64,000 bases of DNA from Ryuthela nishihirai (taxonomy: Eukaryota > Arthropoda > Arachnida > Araneae > Heptathelidae). Shown here in pieces: positions 33,061 to 44,935 of this stretch. Each line of letters starts with the position of its first letter. Positions within the stretch are counted from its first letter, which is position 1. The translations under genes and the position numbers were made by a program. Location of the stretch: contig JAWZYU010000010.1 of NCBI GenBank assembly GCA_038380435.1, positions 45,108,135 through 45,172,134 of the forward strand. Reading direction: 5' to 3'. Under the pieces are notes generated by a model that was given only the letters and a program-made list of their open reading frames with translations, was not told where the DNA came from and did no database searches.

Positions 33061-33665
33061 ATGCAGTGACAAGTAAGCGCATCTGAGGTGCTGGCGAATA
33101 GCTAGCTTCGATGCCCAATGATTCGAGAATGACACGTAAATTTCATCTGAACTTCAGATGAATGGGCAGCTTTGATGACCAATGATTCGAGAGTGACAAG
33201 TAAACTAATCTGAAGTGCATGTGAATGGGCAGCTTTGATGACCAATGATTTGAGAGTGACACGTAAATTTCTCTGAAGTGCAGATGAATGGGCCGCTTTG
33301 ATGTCCAATGATTCGAGAGTGACAAGTAAATCGCATCTGTAGTGCAGATATGCCCAATGATTCGAGAGTAATAGTCAACCTCATCTGAAGTGGGAATAAA
33401 TGGGCAGCTTTGATGCCCAATGAATCGAGAGTGACTAAACCGCACTTGAAGTGCCGGCGAATGGGCAGCTTTGATGTCCAGTGATTCGAGAGTGACAAGT
33501 CAAGGGCATCGGAAGTACCAGTAAATGTGCAGTTTTGATACCTAGTGATTCAGGAGTGATAAGTAAACTCTATCTGCAGTACCGCTGAATGAGCAGCTTT
33601 GATGCCCAGTAATTCGTAAGTAACAAGTAAATCTCATCTGAAGTGCTGACGAATGGACAACTTTA
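33061..33665. repeat. Minisatellite, about nine units of 63 bp
   Basis: Units share GGGCAGCTTTGATGCCCAAT, ATTCGAGAGTGACAAGTAAA and CATCTGAAGTG. The starts of the GATTCGAG motif lie at 33120, 33184, 33247, 33310, 33359, 33422, 33483, 33547 and 33610. Spacing is 61-64 bp with one 49-bp unit. Because 63 is a multiple of three, the array gives artificial repeated minus-strand open frames that are not genes. Confidence 0.95.
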
Positions 33666-34587
33666 ACGTCGAATTACACAGGGGCAATACTGAAGAAACA
33701 TCAGAAGTTTCATGCATTTACACTATTTGATATGCAAAAAAACGAAAGAAATATTCAAGTATTGCCATCAACTTTGAAGGTAAAAACGTCATGGACAAGA
33801 ATATGCATATCATTTGTCATCAGAATAATTTATCTCTTTGAACTTCCCGCTCTGCCGACTAGAAGCGAAGATAAAGCTAACTAGAACCGTATTTCGTTTC
33901 CAGAAACATTAATATACTGTAATGATATTATCAGTTAGATTCCTTTAATGCGTTTTCCACCTGACGATTGCAATTTGTTAATTTAACAGCTCGTTCCTTA
34001 ATGACGTTTTAACTGTTTCACAGTCTAATGAAAACGCTTCTCCCCACAACCGATGCTAAAATTGCTTTCCTTTAATAGCAGTCATTTCACATCTCCACTC
34101 GGTAATGACTGTTCCTCATCTCAGGCTCAAAACATCTTTCTCTTCAGGAAGCACTAATGCTAACATTTTGCTAAACCAAATAGTAATTTATTCATCCCCA
34201 AACTCGGATAAATGCAATGAAATCGTGAAAGTTTTAACAGCAATACATGCTACGTGTTTTTATCGATCAAGGTGACCTACTTGGTTTCAGGCCAAATTCA
34301 TGGTGTAAGCACATCTGTGAAGAGGATTTGATATGATGGGATTTTAGTTTTATATGGGTTTGAAATCGTTTTGCGCTGAAGTGGCATAAAATATTGATAC
34401 TCCAAGAACCACAGAAAGAGGCTCACATTTGGGATATTCTTCTTTCAGAGAGTGGCAGAGCTTTTGGCACTGGTCTAGTGGTATAATGTTTTCATGTGGG
34501 TCACTGTCATAACTATGGTTGTTGATGGATCACGGTTTTAAATATTGCTGTTGAGTGGATCACGATTTCAATCATTGCTGCGTATGA
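33666..34587. other. Unassigned sequence
   Basis: Nothing was recognised except a short duplicated GTGGATCACGGTTTTAAAT / GTGGATCACGATTTCAAT pair near 34530-34575. Confidence 0.5.
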
Positions 34588-34738
34588 GAGTTGGTTTAGC
34601 GGTAACGCACCAGGTTCGCCATTTGTTGTTCCCAGGTTCCAATCCCACTTGTTCCAGTGTTGAGATATGTCCCCTATTCTACACCCTGCCTTTGGTAAAA
34701 AAGGGGACAACTATGAGTTTGGAAAGGCCGCCGTTTGC
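34588..34738 (+). repeat. SINE-A 5' portion
   Basis: The head TTGGTTTAGCGGTAACGC and the region to GGAAAGGCCGCCGT are present. The 3' half is missing and the sequence passes directly into a transposase fragment. Confidence 0.75.
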
Positions 34739-35466
34739 CGATGAGACTGAATCGTGATTCGTCGGTGAAGAGCACATGCGCCCATTGTTCTAAAGGCCAG
34801 TCACGATGTTATCTGCACCATGTTAGTCGACGGTCTTGTAGGAAGGATTGAGAGGAATACAAACCGTAGGTCATCTGGCATAGAACCCACTCTGGTGGAG
34901 CCTTCTCTAAATAGTTTGCCTCGAAACTGTCCTCCCAATGGCTCTAGAAAACTCCAGATAGAGTTGCAAAACTGATATCGCCCTTAGACGTTGGGCTGAT
35001 AATGCAAGATAGCGGCCATCCTGCCCTGTTGTCATTCTTGCTCTTGCCTACGGCTAACGTCTCCCGTCTGTTGGAATCGTCTCCTTAGTCTCGAGAGTAT
35101 TGATTGGGGGACATATATACTCCTAGTCACATCGGTCTAAGACCGATTCTACACGTGTGAAACACCCATTTGATGTCTCTGACCATACTGTTGTTACGAA
35201 ACGCTCTACTAACATGAACACAAGATTTGCTCAACAGAAAATGAGTGACCTAAAATCAGAATCAGCTTTTATATACCCCCGGATTTATTTTTCGAGACAC
35301 CTACGCAAATTTTGGCCAATCAGGTAATTTTTGAGAGGTATATATTCCATTTTATTGACACAAATAGTGTAATGGTAATAAATTCAGTCGTTTTTTGAGA
35401 TATTTAACAGTTAATGAATCATGCTTAACTTTTCGACACCAGTATAATATATCGTTTTCAGTTGAA
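34739..35466 (-). mobile_element. Tc1/mariner fragment, minus strand
   Basis: On the minus strand at about 34800-34735 the peptide LFTDESRFSLIGKRR has the first catalytic Asp box of Tc1-like transposases. More N-terminal, broken sequence runs up to about 35220. Near 35448 the CGACACCAGTATAATAT sequence could be the terminal repeat and TA. The C-terminal half is absent. Confidence 0.65.
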
Positions 35467-35521
35467 TCTTTAATTGAAAGTCTTTAATTATACACTCTCA
35501 GTGGCTAAATGCCCATGGATT

Positions 35522-35833
35522 GGATTGGGTTGTTTTTACCCCTGAGAGGCACTTTTTTGCACACAATGGGATAAATGACCAGGTCATAAGGACCCCGAGG
35601 GCTCAAATAAGGTTGGGAGAGGACACCAACTGGACAGCTGTTTGGAAACAGGTGGCAGCCTCCTGTCAAGGTGATCCATTTCATTCTTTAAAATGCACAG
35701 GTTATGGCTCTCCGACACACAAGGCCATGACTTAACATCTCATCCGATGGACGGAGGCTTATCTAAGACCATCGGTGCTTGGAAATTTGCAAATTTGCTT
35801 GCCATTTCCGAAGCTGGCCCAGTTGGGATCTCT
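35522..35833 (-). repeat. SINE-A copy, minus strand
   Basis: The tail GATTGGGTTGTTTTTACCCC and the body are clear. The end beyond the GGCCCAGTTGGGATC region (head) is cut off. Confidence 0.85.
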
Positions 35834-36739
35834 TATATTTCTTAAAATAATTCATTACAAATGTTATTATAATCCTATTGCCGTAAAAGACAAAGCATTT
35901 TCATAACTGATCCCTATCGAACGGCATTCTGATCAATTAACAGCATCGCTTTTAGAAATTATTTCCTCCCCATTTAGCAAATCACGGTACTCCGCTGATA
36001 AACTTTCTACATTACGTATCTCTTCTTCAGACAGCAGCTGCACTTGTATTCAGTTTCTGGCGAACTGCAGAATACGTTTGTGTCTCAAGGTTTATGAACC
36101 CAGTCTTGTGCATTAACCTCAAGAAATCAACTCGGGTCATCTGGAAAGCTTCAAATTAGGCGACGAATTATCAGAAGAAGAAGGGCAACGTCCTTGTTCT
36201 GTCGAGTTTCGTTGGAAGTTCACTTCTCCTTCTATTGATTCACTGCAGACCTACGAGATTTTCCGCGAAGGGGAAGCTTTGCCCGGGTGAGCGAGTCAGC
36301 TGGTTCCTGCAGCAATCGACCAGCCCAAATGTCAAAGCAGTCACGTGACCCGGTAGGATACGTCGACAGCAGGAGAAGAATAGACTCTGTATCGTTAGAA
36401 AAGGAAGACAAGATGGGAATTTGTGAATGAAAAGATCTTTGGCCGTTGTTACTATCGTTAGAGCACTAATTCAAACGAAAATAATTTTACGGTTATTGAT
36501 ATATTTATTTTGTTGTTGTAGATATCTGTGGAAGATTCGTAAATCAATGATACAGCTAATTTTCGGTTTAGTCTCACACGAATAAAATCTCTCTACTGAT
36601 CAACTAGTTATATCAGACTTGGGAAAAAATTGCATATTTTCAGCATTTTCTTAATAGTTTTAGTCCTACATGTACTTATACGGAAACACTAACCGTAAAA
36701 TTATTTTCAATTAATATGAAACTCATCTAATGAATCCCA
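35834..36739. other. Unassigned sequence
   Basis: The part at 36000-36420 is less AT-rich, but no reading frame or element could be recognised. Confidence 0.45.
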
Positions 36740-36979
36740 CGTGTATTTATTATTATCCCGGTGATTGAAGTAAGTGTTGGTTTTTCTCAAACTGTTAAAT
36801 TTGCTTACTTGCAGTAGATGTTTCCCTTGCTATTCCAGCTACCAATGACAAAATGACTTATCATCTTTACCTAAAAGTCAGTCAGTATCAATTTTAGCAT
36901 TGAAGTCGCCCAGTACAACAGTAGAATATCATTTTTGGTGTACATAAAATGACCTGCAGGTGTGTGTAAAACCTATTGT

Positions 36980-37377
36980 AGGTTTATGGGTTGTTTTACC
37001 TCTGAACGGCACTGTTTTGCACATAGTGTACTACAGCCACGTCACAAGGACCCAAAGGGCTCAAAGAAAGTTGAAGGAAGGGCACCCACTGAATATCTTT
37101 AGGAGATAGGTAGTAGCCTCCCGCCAAGGCCATCCAGTGTGTTCTTTAAAAGGCACAGGGTATGGCTCTATCTCACACAGAGCTTATATACGGCTTAATA
37201 TACCATCATGACGGCTTAATATACCATCTGACGAACGGAGGCTTTTACCAAGCCCATCGTTTGTCCACTTTCTGACCGAGGGGAGGGGTTAAAGAAGATA
37301 AACCTCAACGCTGGCAGAGTTGAATCTGGCAATTACGATATTGGCCCGCTACCCAATGAGCCTACCCTCAGCCCCCC
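36980..37377 (-). repeat. SINE-A copy with 12-bp TSD
   Basis: AAAACCTATTGT flanks the copy at 36968-36979 and 37378-37389. The tail GGGTTGTTTTACCTCTGAAC lies on the left and the head on the right, so it is a minus-strand insertion into RTE copy 3. Confidence 0.92.
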
Positions 37378-37648
37378 AAAACCTATTGTGTAAAGAATTC
37401 TTTCACTATTCTTTAGTTTTGTATAAGTTTCTTAAGACTGGCTTTGCTGTTGTTAAATATTCAAACTTCAATAACTCATTAAGTACTGAAAGAATATTGT
37501 TGAAAATCGAAATATTGATTTATTTGATTGAGATCTTTGTCTGCAATCACCTTTTTTGAAGCAAAAAAAAAACTTATTTTAGAAGTTATAGAGCTTTGAC
37601 GTTAGCTTCCCATTGGCTTAACATAGGGATATTCCTTAATTTATGGAA

Positions 37649-37728
37649 ACCAGTGCATATATACACTGAGGCCCTTTACTAGGACCTCAGTGCATATATA
37701 CACTGAGGCCCTTTACTAGGACCTCGCA
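37649..37728. repeat. Direct duplication of about 40 bp with a palindromic core
   Basis: The block CAGTGCATATATACACTGAG plus GCCCTTTACTAGGACCTC occurs twice, head to tail. Each copy contains the palindrome GTGCATATATACAC (imperfect). Confidence 0.85.
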
Positions 37729-38212
37729 CAAACTAAGGGAAAATTAGGCACACAATGGACCAGCTCGTAAATGATTTTCCGTCACAAACTTTGATAGAAC
37801 CGACATTGATTCCTCAGTCTTTACGATGCTGATGCCAGACGCAGAAGACTTTAAATAAAAATAATTAAAATGCCAGGCGCAGAAGATCTTAAATATCACG
37901 TTAAAGATTCAGTCATGTGGGGGTATTCTGTTCGCACAGAGATCAATAGTGATGTGACAAGCGGGTCCTAGCAACATGTCAAGGGAACCGACTGATGAGC
38001 CCCTGTGTACCTTCCCTTACCCGGCAGTAAGACATCTCGATTATCTTGGTGTTGGAGGGGATAACAGCCATCTGCCTTACATCTATCTTTCTCATTCTCG
38101 TCCGATCCTCAGTGGGGTTACAGCAACATATAACATATGTCTCGAATCTCTGATTAATATTTTGTCAAGAAATCTTTAAGCAATTCAGCCTACCCTACTA
38201 GGCATTCTAGCC

Positions 38213-38265
38213 CTACCTGGTCCAGTGGTTAGCGTACCTGACTATTAAGACCAGCAGGGCATGTC
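38213..38265 (+). repeat. tRNA-like fragment of another SINE type
   Basis: CTGGTCCAGTGGTTAGCGTA resembles an A-box tRNA head, but it differs from both SINE-A and SINE-B. No body was recognised. Confidence 0.4.
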
Positions 38266-38281
38266 CTTGTGTAAGTGTTGG

Positions 38282-38599
38282 GTCGTTTTACCTCTGAGCG
38301 GCACTTTTTTGCGCACCATGGGCTAAATGGCCAGGTCACAAGGACCCCGAAGGCTCAGAGAAGGTTGGAAGAGGAGACCTACTGGAACAGCTGTTGGGAG
38401 ACAGATGGTAGCCTCACGTCAAGGCCATCAAGCGTGTTCTTTAACGTGCAACGTCTTTCCCGCGCACGGGACCACGGCTTAACGTCTCATCCGACGGAAG
38501 GCGATTTTTCCAAGCCCATCGGTGTCCCCTACTGTCCGTGGGCAGGGCGGGGAGTTTTGCGGAGATAAGTCTCAACGCTGACCCAGCTGGGACTCGATA
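38282..38599 (-). repeat. SINE-A copy, 5' truncated, 10-bp TSD
   Basis: TAAGTGTTGG lies at 38272-38281 and 38600-38609. The copy ends inside the B-box region (CAGCTGGGACTCGA), so the head was lost at insertion, as expected for target-primed reverse transcription. Confidence 0.9.
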
Positions 38600-38727
38600 T
38601 AAGTGTTGGTATGTTGTATGAGAAGCCTAATATAGCTTCTCGGTTATCTCCATCCTTTGTGTAGGGAAGTATCGTCTTCCTTTTAAAAAACTATCCCAAA
38701 AGACCATATCAGGACGCGATGATATCA

Positions 38728-38818
38728 TTTCAGGACGCGATGATAGCAAACACATACAAATTGTAGCTGAGAAGCACAGCTACAATTTGTATGTGTTTGC
38801 TATCATCGCGTCCTGAAA
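38728..38818. repeat. Perfect 42-bp inverted repeat, 7-bp loop
   Basis: The left arm 38728-38769 (TTTCAGGACGCGATGATAGC and onward) and the right arm 38777-38818 are exact reverse complements around AGAAGCA. The right arm is RTE-derived; the left arm is an inverted copy. A further partial copy of CAGGACGCGATGATA lies at 38709. Confidence 0.95.
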
Positions 38819-39075
38819 AGAGAAATTTAAGATTACTTTTAAATATTTGGCCTTCCTGTCCATCTGGTCTCTTGGAAGCCACAAATGTTCAGGTTATATC
38901 GTGAATTCGTGTATAAGGATCCAGAGAAGAGTTTCAATTAAGAGTCCTCACATTGAAGTTGCTGTGGAAAGAAATTAGTAAACGTTTTTTAAAGAAACTA
39001 GTTTAGTGAGAGATAAGGATCAAACAGCCCCCTAAATGCAGACATGGGACAAAGACTCTTTCCCCGTTTACTACG

Positions 39076-39946
39076 AGCTGAAACCGTTATGGTAGTAGGA
39101 ACTCAGACAAATAATGGTGTTCTTTACCATCAGAATACAACCCTCTCGAATGTAAGCAAGCCGGTTAGAGAAACACTAATGAGTTTAGGTTCGGCAATGG
39201 AAAAATTAATTTCAAAGGTTCAGCTACGTGCAATGTCTTCTGATTATGATCATAAACCAGCTGATATTAATTATCCTGTGTACCAGCTCAGATGGGGCTG
39301 ACAACCAGCAAAAAACACAACGGTAGGTTCTTCTTCAACACCCCACTAGTGCATGAAGTGTATAATCCGAATTCAAAATCATACACATTTGACTTGGTTT
39401 AGATGGTGAGCTTCTAGACCCTGTAAAGTCACCACTCATTAGCAGGAGTGAAAAAAAATGTAGCCACAGAAGTCCATACAGTAGGGCAAATTGAACTGGA
39501 AGACATCCGCTTGAAGCGACAGAATATCTCCACGAAACTAATGACCCGATCCCCGGAAGGCCGTTAGCAGTCTTTCGAATTATGCCTACCTACCATTTGC
39601 AGGTCTATTCGGCAACAGACCTAATGGTTTTGTAGAACTCTTGAAACTTGAAACCTTGAAACTCAATGAATTTCTTGGCTTCAACCAATTTCTCTTCTAT
39701 ATCATCTAAACTCCTTGATTGTGCACCTTACTTACTGACTCCACGACCTCGTTTATTTGCATAGAACGATGCACGTCTCACCAGCAGGTGTGTCTCTACC
39801 ATTACGAGAAAAGTTAAAAAAACCCATAAAACTCTTTCATTGAAACTAAACTCTGCTGTGTTGTTTGTTCATTTTTGTGCTATATATATTAATTTCAATA
39901 AACACTTTATTGAAATTAGATAAAAATAATAAATTTTTATTGTGAT
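39076..39946. other. Unassigned sequence
   Basis: A plus-strand open frame of 85 codons starting at 39044 is largely antisense to the RTE fragment and its flank and is not supported as a gene. Confidence 0.45.
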
Positions 39947-40210
39947 CAGGGCAGGATCTAGGGGGTAATAGGCATCCTCGCTCCCTTTGAGACCGCTAAT
40001 TTTCCTTGAAAATGAAAATAATAAAGGAAAAAAAAACATTAAGCTTGTGCATATTCCATGCATGTTGTAAATATTTAAAGACCTCTAAAACAGAAGAGAA
40101 ATGGAAATCCAGTATCTTCCCTCCTTTCTTTTGCTTTTATCCGGCTAAATTGGATTACCTGTCACCCCCTCCCCTTTCTTTAGTTTTTTTTTCTTCTATA
40201 TCTGGACCTG
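39947..40210. mobile_element. hAT-like MITE of 264 bp
   Basis: The ends are CAGGGCAGGATCTAG and (inverted) CAGGTCCAGATATAG. The flanks ATTGTGAT (39939-39946) and CTTGTGAT (40211-40218) agree at seven of eight positions. The ends and length match the element at 44667. Confidence 0.75.
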
Positions 40211-40218
40211 CTTGTGAT

Positions 40219-41256
40219 ATATTTTGCCATGAGACTCACTAAATCTTGCCCAGAACTCCCAATTTTATCGTGCATTTAAGCTCAAGACCTCATATTTTAA
40301 CTCAATTTTACACCATTTTCTCTTGCGGGGTGGATAGGCATTAGAGGAAATAAATCATCTCATGCATGTTTGAGATTCAAACGTGAGAACATCACATTAC
40401 AAGTCTGTGCATCCTGCCCAATCTCCTCCTCTCCCATTCCTTTAAATTCAAAATAGCATTAAAAATATCACCATTAACATCTTACCTTCTCTCACCATCC
40501 CTACCCCTTTGAAAGACGTAAAATATAATTTTGTTACCCCCCCCTCCCACCGTTCCGTGAAAATGTAACGGCTGGCATCCGTGATTCGATTCCACGTGTT
40601 TTTAGTTTCATTTGCATAAAGTTCAGATTACTTCTATTTTGGTACTGAAAACAACAATGTATGTGATTAATCTTCGTTCACGGTTGAAACCCAGCAAGAG
40701 CTGTGAGCTGTTTTATAAGGGCTGAACAACGGAAGGAAAACTTCCGGTTAGAGCGAACGTCATTAGAAGGACATAGTCACGAACCACTGTCGCGGGAATC
40801 ATGACAGAAGCATAGCGTGATCAAGAAACAGTGACTGATCCACTCTGAAATGCGTGGTCTTTGACCAGATTTCCAGAATAAGTAATGTAAATTGATAGTC
40901 TATTAATTCGAAAATTCAACACAGCTTTCGTGTTGTAAATTGAGTTATTAATATCTTGATGAGATGTAGAAAAACAAGCTAGTGGTCAATTTGAAACCGA
41001 TATTATTTAGGTAAATAGTGGAATATAAATGGTTGTAGCATTTACATAACAAAGTATGTATATGCCAGCAGTGTCATATACGACATCAGAGCCTTATTTG
41101 GAAAACAAACATTTCATGCGAGCACCCAAAAAAATTTATACGTCATAAAATGCGTCCTTTTAAGACTATTTAGCATTCACAAATCTCTGAATTTGACGAA
41201 GGGGTAAAAAATATTAAATGAATTTCGAGCTTTGTTTAAAAAAAAACACAGATATA
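40219..41256. other. Unassigned sequence
   Basis: Pyrimidine-rich stretches near 40420-40560. No gene or element was recognised. Confidence 0.45.
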
Positions 41257-41686
41257 CAGGGTGAATTTGAAAAAGTGGGCAAAACTTTAAGGGGTGGTAG
41301 AACGCAGCTATACGAGCAATATTCGTCATAGAATGTATGGTCGGAACGCAAGCGGCGAGAAGTTAAAAGGTAGTTTTCCACTGTCACATTTAAAGAATGA
41401 ACACAAGAAGGAGAGGAGATACTCTGTGCCTCACTTGCATTCCCGTCCGCCGCACCGTACACAAAGTGCATATCCGCCATTTCGTGGTTAGTATAACCAG
41501 CCATCCTCTCGGCAATCCACGATAGAAATGCCATTGGGTGCGAGGACCGACCCTTTTATACCATTTCCAACGCCACCTAGCGGCTCGCCGTTTGCGTTCC
41601 GCCCATACTTTCTATGACGAATATTGTTCGTATAGCTGCGTTCTACCACCCCGTAAAGTTTTGCCCACTTTTTCAGATTCACCCTG
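41257..41686. mobile_element. DUF4817-type DNA element, 430 bp, TATA-flanked
   Basis: Long inverted ends (about 100 bp, beginning CAGGGTGAATTTGAAAAAGT) enclose about 230 bp. TATA flanks both sides (41253-41256, 41687-41690). On the minus strand (41534 downward) the peptide YTNHEMADMHFVYGAADGNA matches the start of the DUF4817 helix-turn-helix domain, which in arthropods accompanies Tc1-like transposases. The rest of the domain is deleted. Confidence 0.75.
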
Positions 41687-41690
41687 TATA

Positions 41691-42400
41691 ATTGAATTTA
41701 CATTTTTTGACGTTATTACTAGATGCGACTTTACTCATTGTTTATTAACTTACTATCTGTGATGGAATTCACGCGAATACTTCCTGAAACTCAACTCTTT
41801 TTCTAGTGCTTAGATTAGAGATTTTGTACTTCAATTCTTTGATAATAATTTCAATAACGATGATAAATGCTTGTCTGCCACAAATTCTCTCTGGAGTGTC
41901 TTATTTCATTTCACACTCTTTCTTTCAACATATTTTGGGTTTTTAAATATTGTTTTGGCAATTTTTCCACTTCTAATTTTTAATCTTTTTCATTTCATTT
42001 GTTATCTAAATGTTTATCAAATTTTTAGTGCCCTCTAATGGGGGAAATTGAAGTTAATAAAAATTTCGTAAAACGCAATAATAACATTTTTACTAATACT
42101 TAACGATACCAAAAATGTTTTTTTTTTCCGTTTATTTCTTAAAAAACGTTGATTATTTACAGACAGTGCAAACAAAAAGCAAAACAATAGCTCGTTATTT
42201 TGTTGAAATGTTTATACGTGCAACGCAATTGTTTTGTAAAAAAAATCATCATCGTGTAAAAGGGCTAAAAATTAAAACAAATATTTAATTTGAGAGACTT
42301 AAAGTTATGCTAAAGACAAGTAGTAAATAAGTTTCAATCATTTAACATTCTCCTTCAGTGAATAAGAAGTGGATAATCGATGACCATCGACCCAATGTTT
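41691..42400. other. Unassigned AT-rich sequence
   Basis: Nothing recognised. Confidence 0.5.
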
Positions 42401-42401
42401 C

Positions 42402-42741
42402 AGGGCGGGGGTTGCCAGTTTTTAGGTTCGAGTCCCAACTGTGTCAGCATTGAGAATTTTCTCCTCCAACAACCACCCTATTCCCGGAGAGAAAAGAAGA
42501 CACCGAAAAATCGCCTCCATCTGATGAGTCATTAAGTCGTGATTCCGTATGCAAGAGAGCAGCACCCTGTACACGTTAAAGAACACGCAGAATGGCATAA
42601 CGGAAGACTTCAGTCTGTCTCCTAGAAACTTTCCAGTGAATACCTTTCTCAGCCATCTCTGAGCCCTTGAGGTCCTTGTGGCCTGGCCATTTAGCCCATT
42701 GTGTGGAAAAAAGTGCCTCTCAGAGATAAAATAAACAAACC
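42402..42741 (+). repeat. SINE-A copy with damaged head
   Basis: The A-box part is lost (GGCGGGGGTTGCCAGTTTTT), but the B-box-like GGTTCGAGTCCC, the body and the tail TGTGGAAAAAAGTGCCTCTC are present. Confidence 0.85.
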
Positions 42742-43894
42742 CGTTATGTCGAAATGTCGGCATTATGCTGGCACCTAATGTTTGCAATGACTTCTCTCTT
42801 CCCCCAATCCTGAATCCATATAGAAATAGTACTAGTATAAGGTAAATTCTACTAATGCACTTCAGCATCTGTAGTTCGTACTATTGGGATTTGGTTATGG
42901 CAGATCATGAATCCAGGAATTCTTTTATCAGCAAGTAAAAACTCACTGTATAGGGCTAGATTTCAGTAAGTCATCGTTTTTTTTCCTACTTATTTAGATA
43001 AACATAAAGCTATTGGTAAAAAAAAAAAACTCGTTATAGAGTAATTAAAATATACTGTCTTAGAGGCAGATTCATAAAATACAATGAAAAAGAAATTTTC
43101 TCCCTAGTACGCAAGTTTTTTTAATAGAGTTGTAGCTTTTAAATTTCTTAAGCATTACATGATTAAAGATGATTGAGTGCACCTATAGTTATACTTTGCT
43201 TAGTTTAACGTTTTGAACAGCTTCACCAGTAAGTGACGTATTTCATGTGTATGTAATACGATATAAACCTTGATTCAGTTAACGTGATTTATGATAATTT
43301 TCTTGAGAAATAATAAGTTTCGTTATTTAGTGGAGCTTACTTAGTGGCAGGTTTATTATTCTTCATGATAGTAATTGCATAAATGTTGTGGAAATCCAAT
43401 ATTCTGAGTTGATGACGTCGAAAATTTCAATAGTTCTTGAAACAATATTCTTAATTGTAGTTTCGTATGTATGGATGACAAAGTGTTGATGAATTACGAT
43501 TTTTTTTTGTGTCCGGCCATTAATTCCAAGTAATATATTCTAGGTCTACTTCTTGGGAACTCTGACGTGAAGTTGAGTATTCAGTTTTACAATACAGGGG
43601 ACTGAGGGGATATAAATATAATGATAAGCCCTAAATAGGCGGCTTTGAAGGCACAGGTTATTAGACTGGTAGATAGGGTGCATGATTCAGTGATAATACT
43701 TATTTATAAAAAAAAATATTTATAAACTCGTTTTCGTTATGTAATATTCACGGCTGTCAACAAATTGCGACACTCTACCAGAACACTAAACAGATTGCAT
43801 AAATAATTTGACATATACAATATATATAATCCTAGTCTAGGATGTACAAAGGAACTGTGCAATTTATTCTTCACAAATATTTCCTATGAACAAT
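42742..43894. other. Unassigned AT-rich sequence
   Basis: No gene, tRNA-like box or element boundary recognised. Confidence 0.5.
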
Positions 43895-43962
43895 GACTAC
43901 TGCATTTGGCATCTGCAGGCTAATTATAATGAGACCCTGTTTGACACTGTTCACATACCTCT

Positions 43963-44320
43963 GGAGCGGAGTTTGCTCAGTCGGTAGCGTGCCAGGATTG
44001 TAATTTTTAGTTTCAGATTCGAGTCCCAACTGTGCCGGTGCTGAGATTTATCTCCGCTTAAACCCCCACCTTACCCTCATTCAGAAAGTTGGAAAGGCCG
44101 CGTCTGTTGGATGGGACGTTAAACCATGGTATATTGTGCAACTGAGCCATGCTTTCTGTACATTAAAGAACACGCTGAATGGCCTTTACCGGAGACTACC
44201 ATCTATCTCATAAGAGCTGTCCTGTGTTTCCCCTTCTCCCAACTTTCACTCAGCCCTTGGGGTCTTGTGACCTGGACATTTAGCCCGTTGTGCGCAAAAA
44301 GGTGCAGAACAGAGGTAAAA
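43963..44320 (+). repeat. SINE-A copy with 11-bp TSD
   Basis: CACATACCTCT flanks the insertion at 43952-43962 and 44321-44331. The head is GTTTGCTCAGTCGGTAGCGT, the B-box-like segment ATTCGAGTCCC, and the tail AGAGGTAAAA. Confidence 0.92.
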
Positions 44321-44666
44321 CACATACCTCTTGTAGGTTTGCTATTTTGCCTTCAGCCTTTTGGCATATTGTTCGTAATTCTGTTTTTTTTTTTGTTTGA
44401 CTTACTATGTCATACAAACGCAATATCCACCTACACAATATATTGTTTAAAGGTGATTGATGCCTCTTTCATGTAATCTCATCATTATTTACCTAATCAA
44501 ACCACCTAATACTGCAGGTGCTGCATAATGATTTGGAAACAAAATCATCTAGTTTCCTGCTAATTAGCAAGTTCCGCTACCATAGGTAACTTTAGAGAAA
44601 ACCGAACCAATATATAGTCTAATTTTAGTATGTACTTTTCATCTTCCTATTTTCCACACTCTCCAC

Positions 44667-44935
44667 CAGGATTGGATTTAGTAGGAGAGAAGGAGGCCGT
44701 TATAACCCCTTGGAAAATTTTACTAACCGGAACGGAGGTGAAATAAAATAGCAATATACGTATGTATATCAAATCTGTATAATGGGAATGTGTTTAAACG
44801 AATATTGGAAAGAAAGAAAAAATATAGGTTGCACTTTTTAGAAAAAATAATTAAAAAAAAAGTGTATGTCAGAACGGTGTTTCTGTTCCTTTCTGGTTTC
44901 ATCCAGTCGCTTGCCTATTATTAGATCTGAACCTG
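44667..44935. mobile_element. hAT-like MITE of 269 bp
   Basis: The ends are CAGGATTGGATTTAG and (inverted) CAGGTTCAGATCTAA. The flanks CTCTCCAC and CTTTCTAC are an imperfect 8-bp duplication. Without it the RTE sequence of copy 4 would join. Length and ends match the element at 39947. Confidence 0.72.

Larger units (their letters stand above)
36740..39075 (-). mobile_element. RTE copy 3, shattered by insertions
   Basis: Three minus-strand pieces match the endonuclease region of the RTE element at 21.3-22.0 kb in order: 36740-36967 (matching about 21340-21530), 38085-38180 (about 21545-21640) and 38777-39075 (about 21690-22030). Between them lie two SINE-A copies, a duplicated 40-bp block and a perfect palindrome. 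No coding capacity remains. Confidence 0.75.

Noticed and set aside
33102..33498. Overlapping minus-strand open frames with repeated SLSNHWSSK-type peptides
   Set aside because: They are translations of the 63-bp minisatellite, not a repeat protein.
33061..33665. CRISPR-like regular repeats
   Set aside because: The units are contiguous 63-bp tandem repeats without unique spacers, in a eukaryotic context.
39044..39301. 85-codon plus-strand open frame
   Set aside because: Its beginning is antisense to the RTE fragment (matching about 22.0 kb) and the rest shows no similarity.
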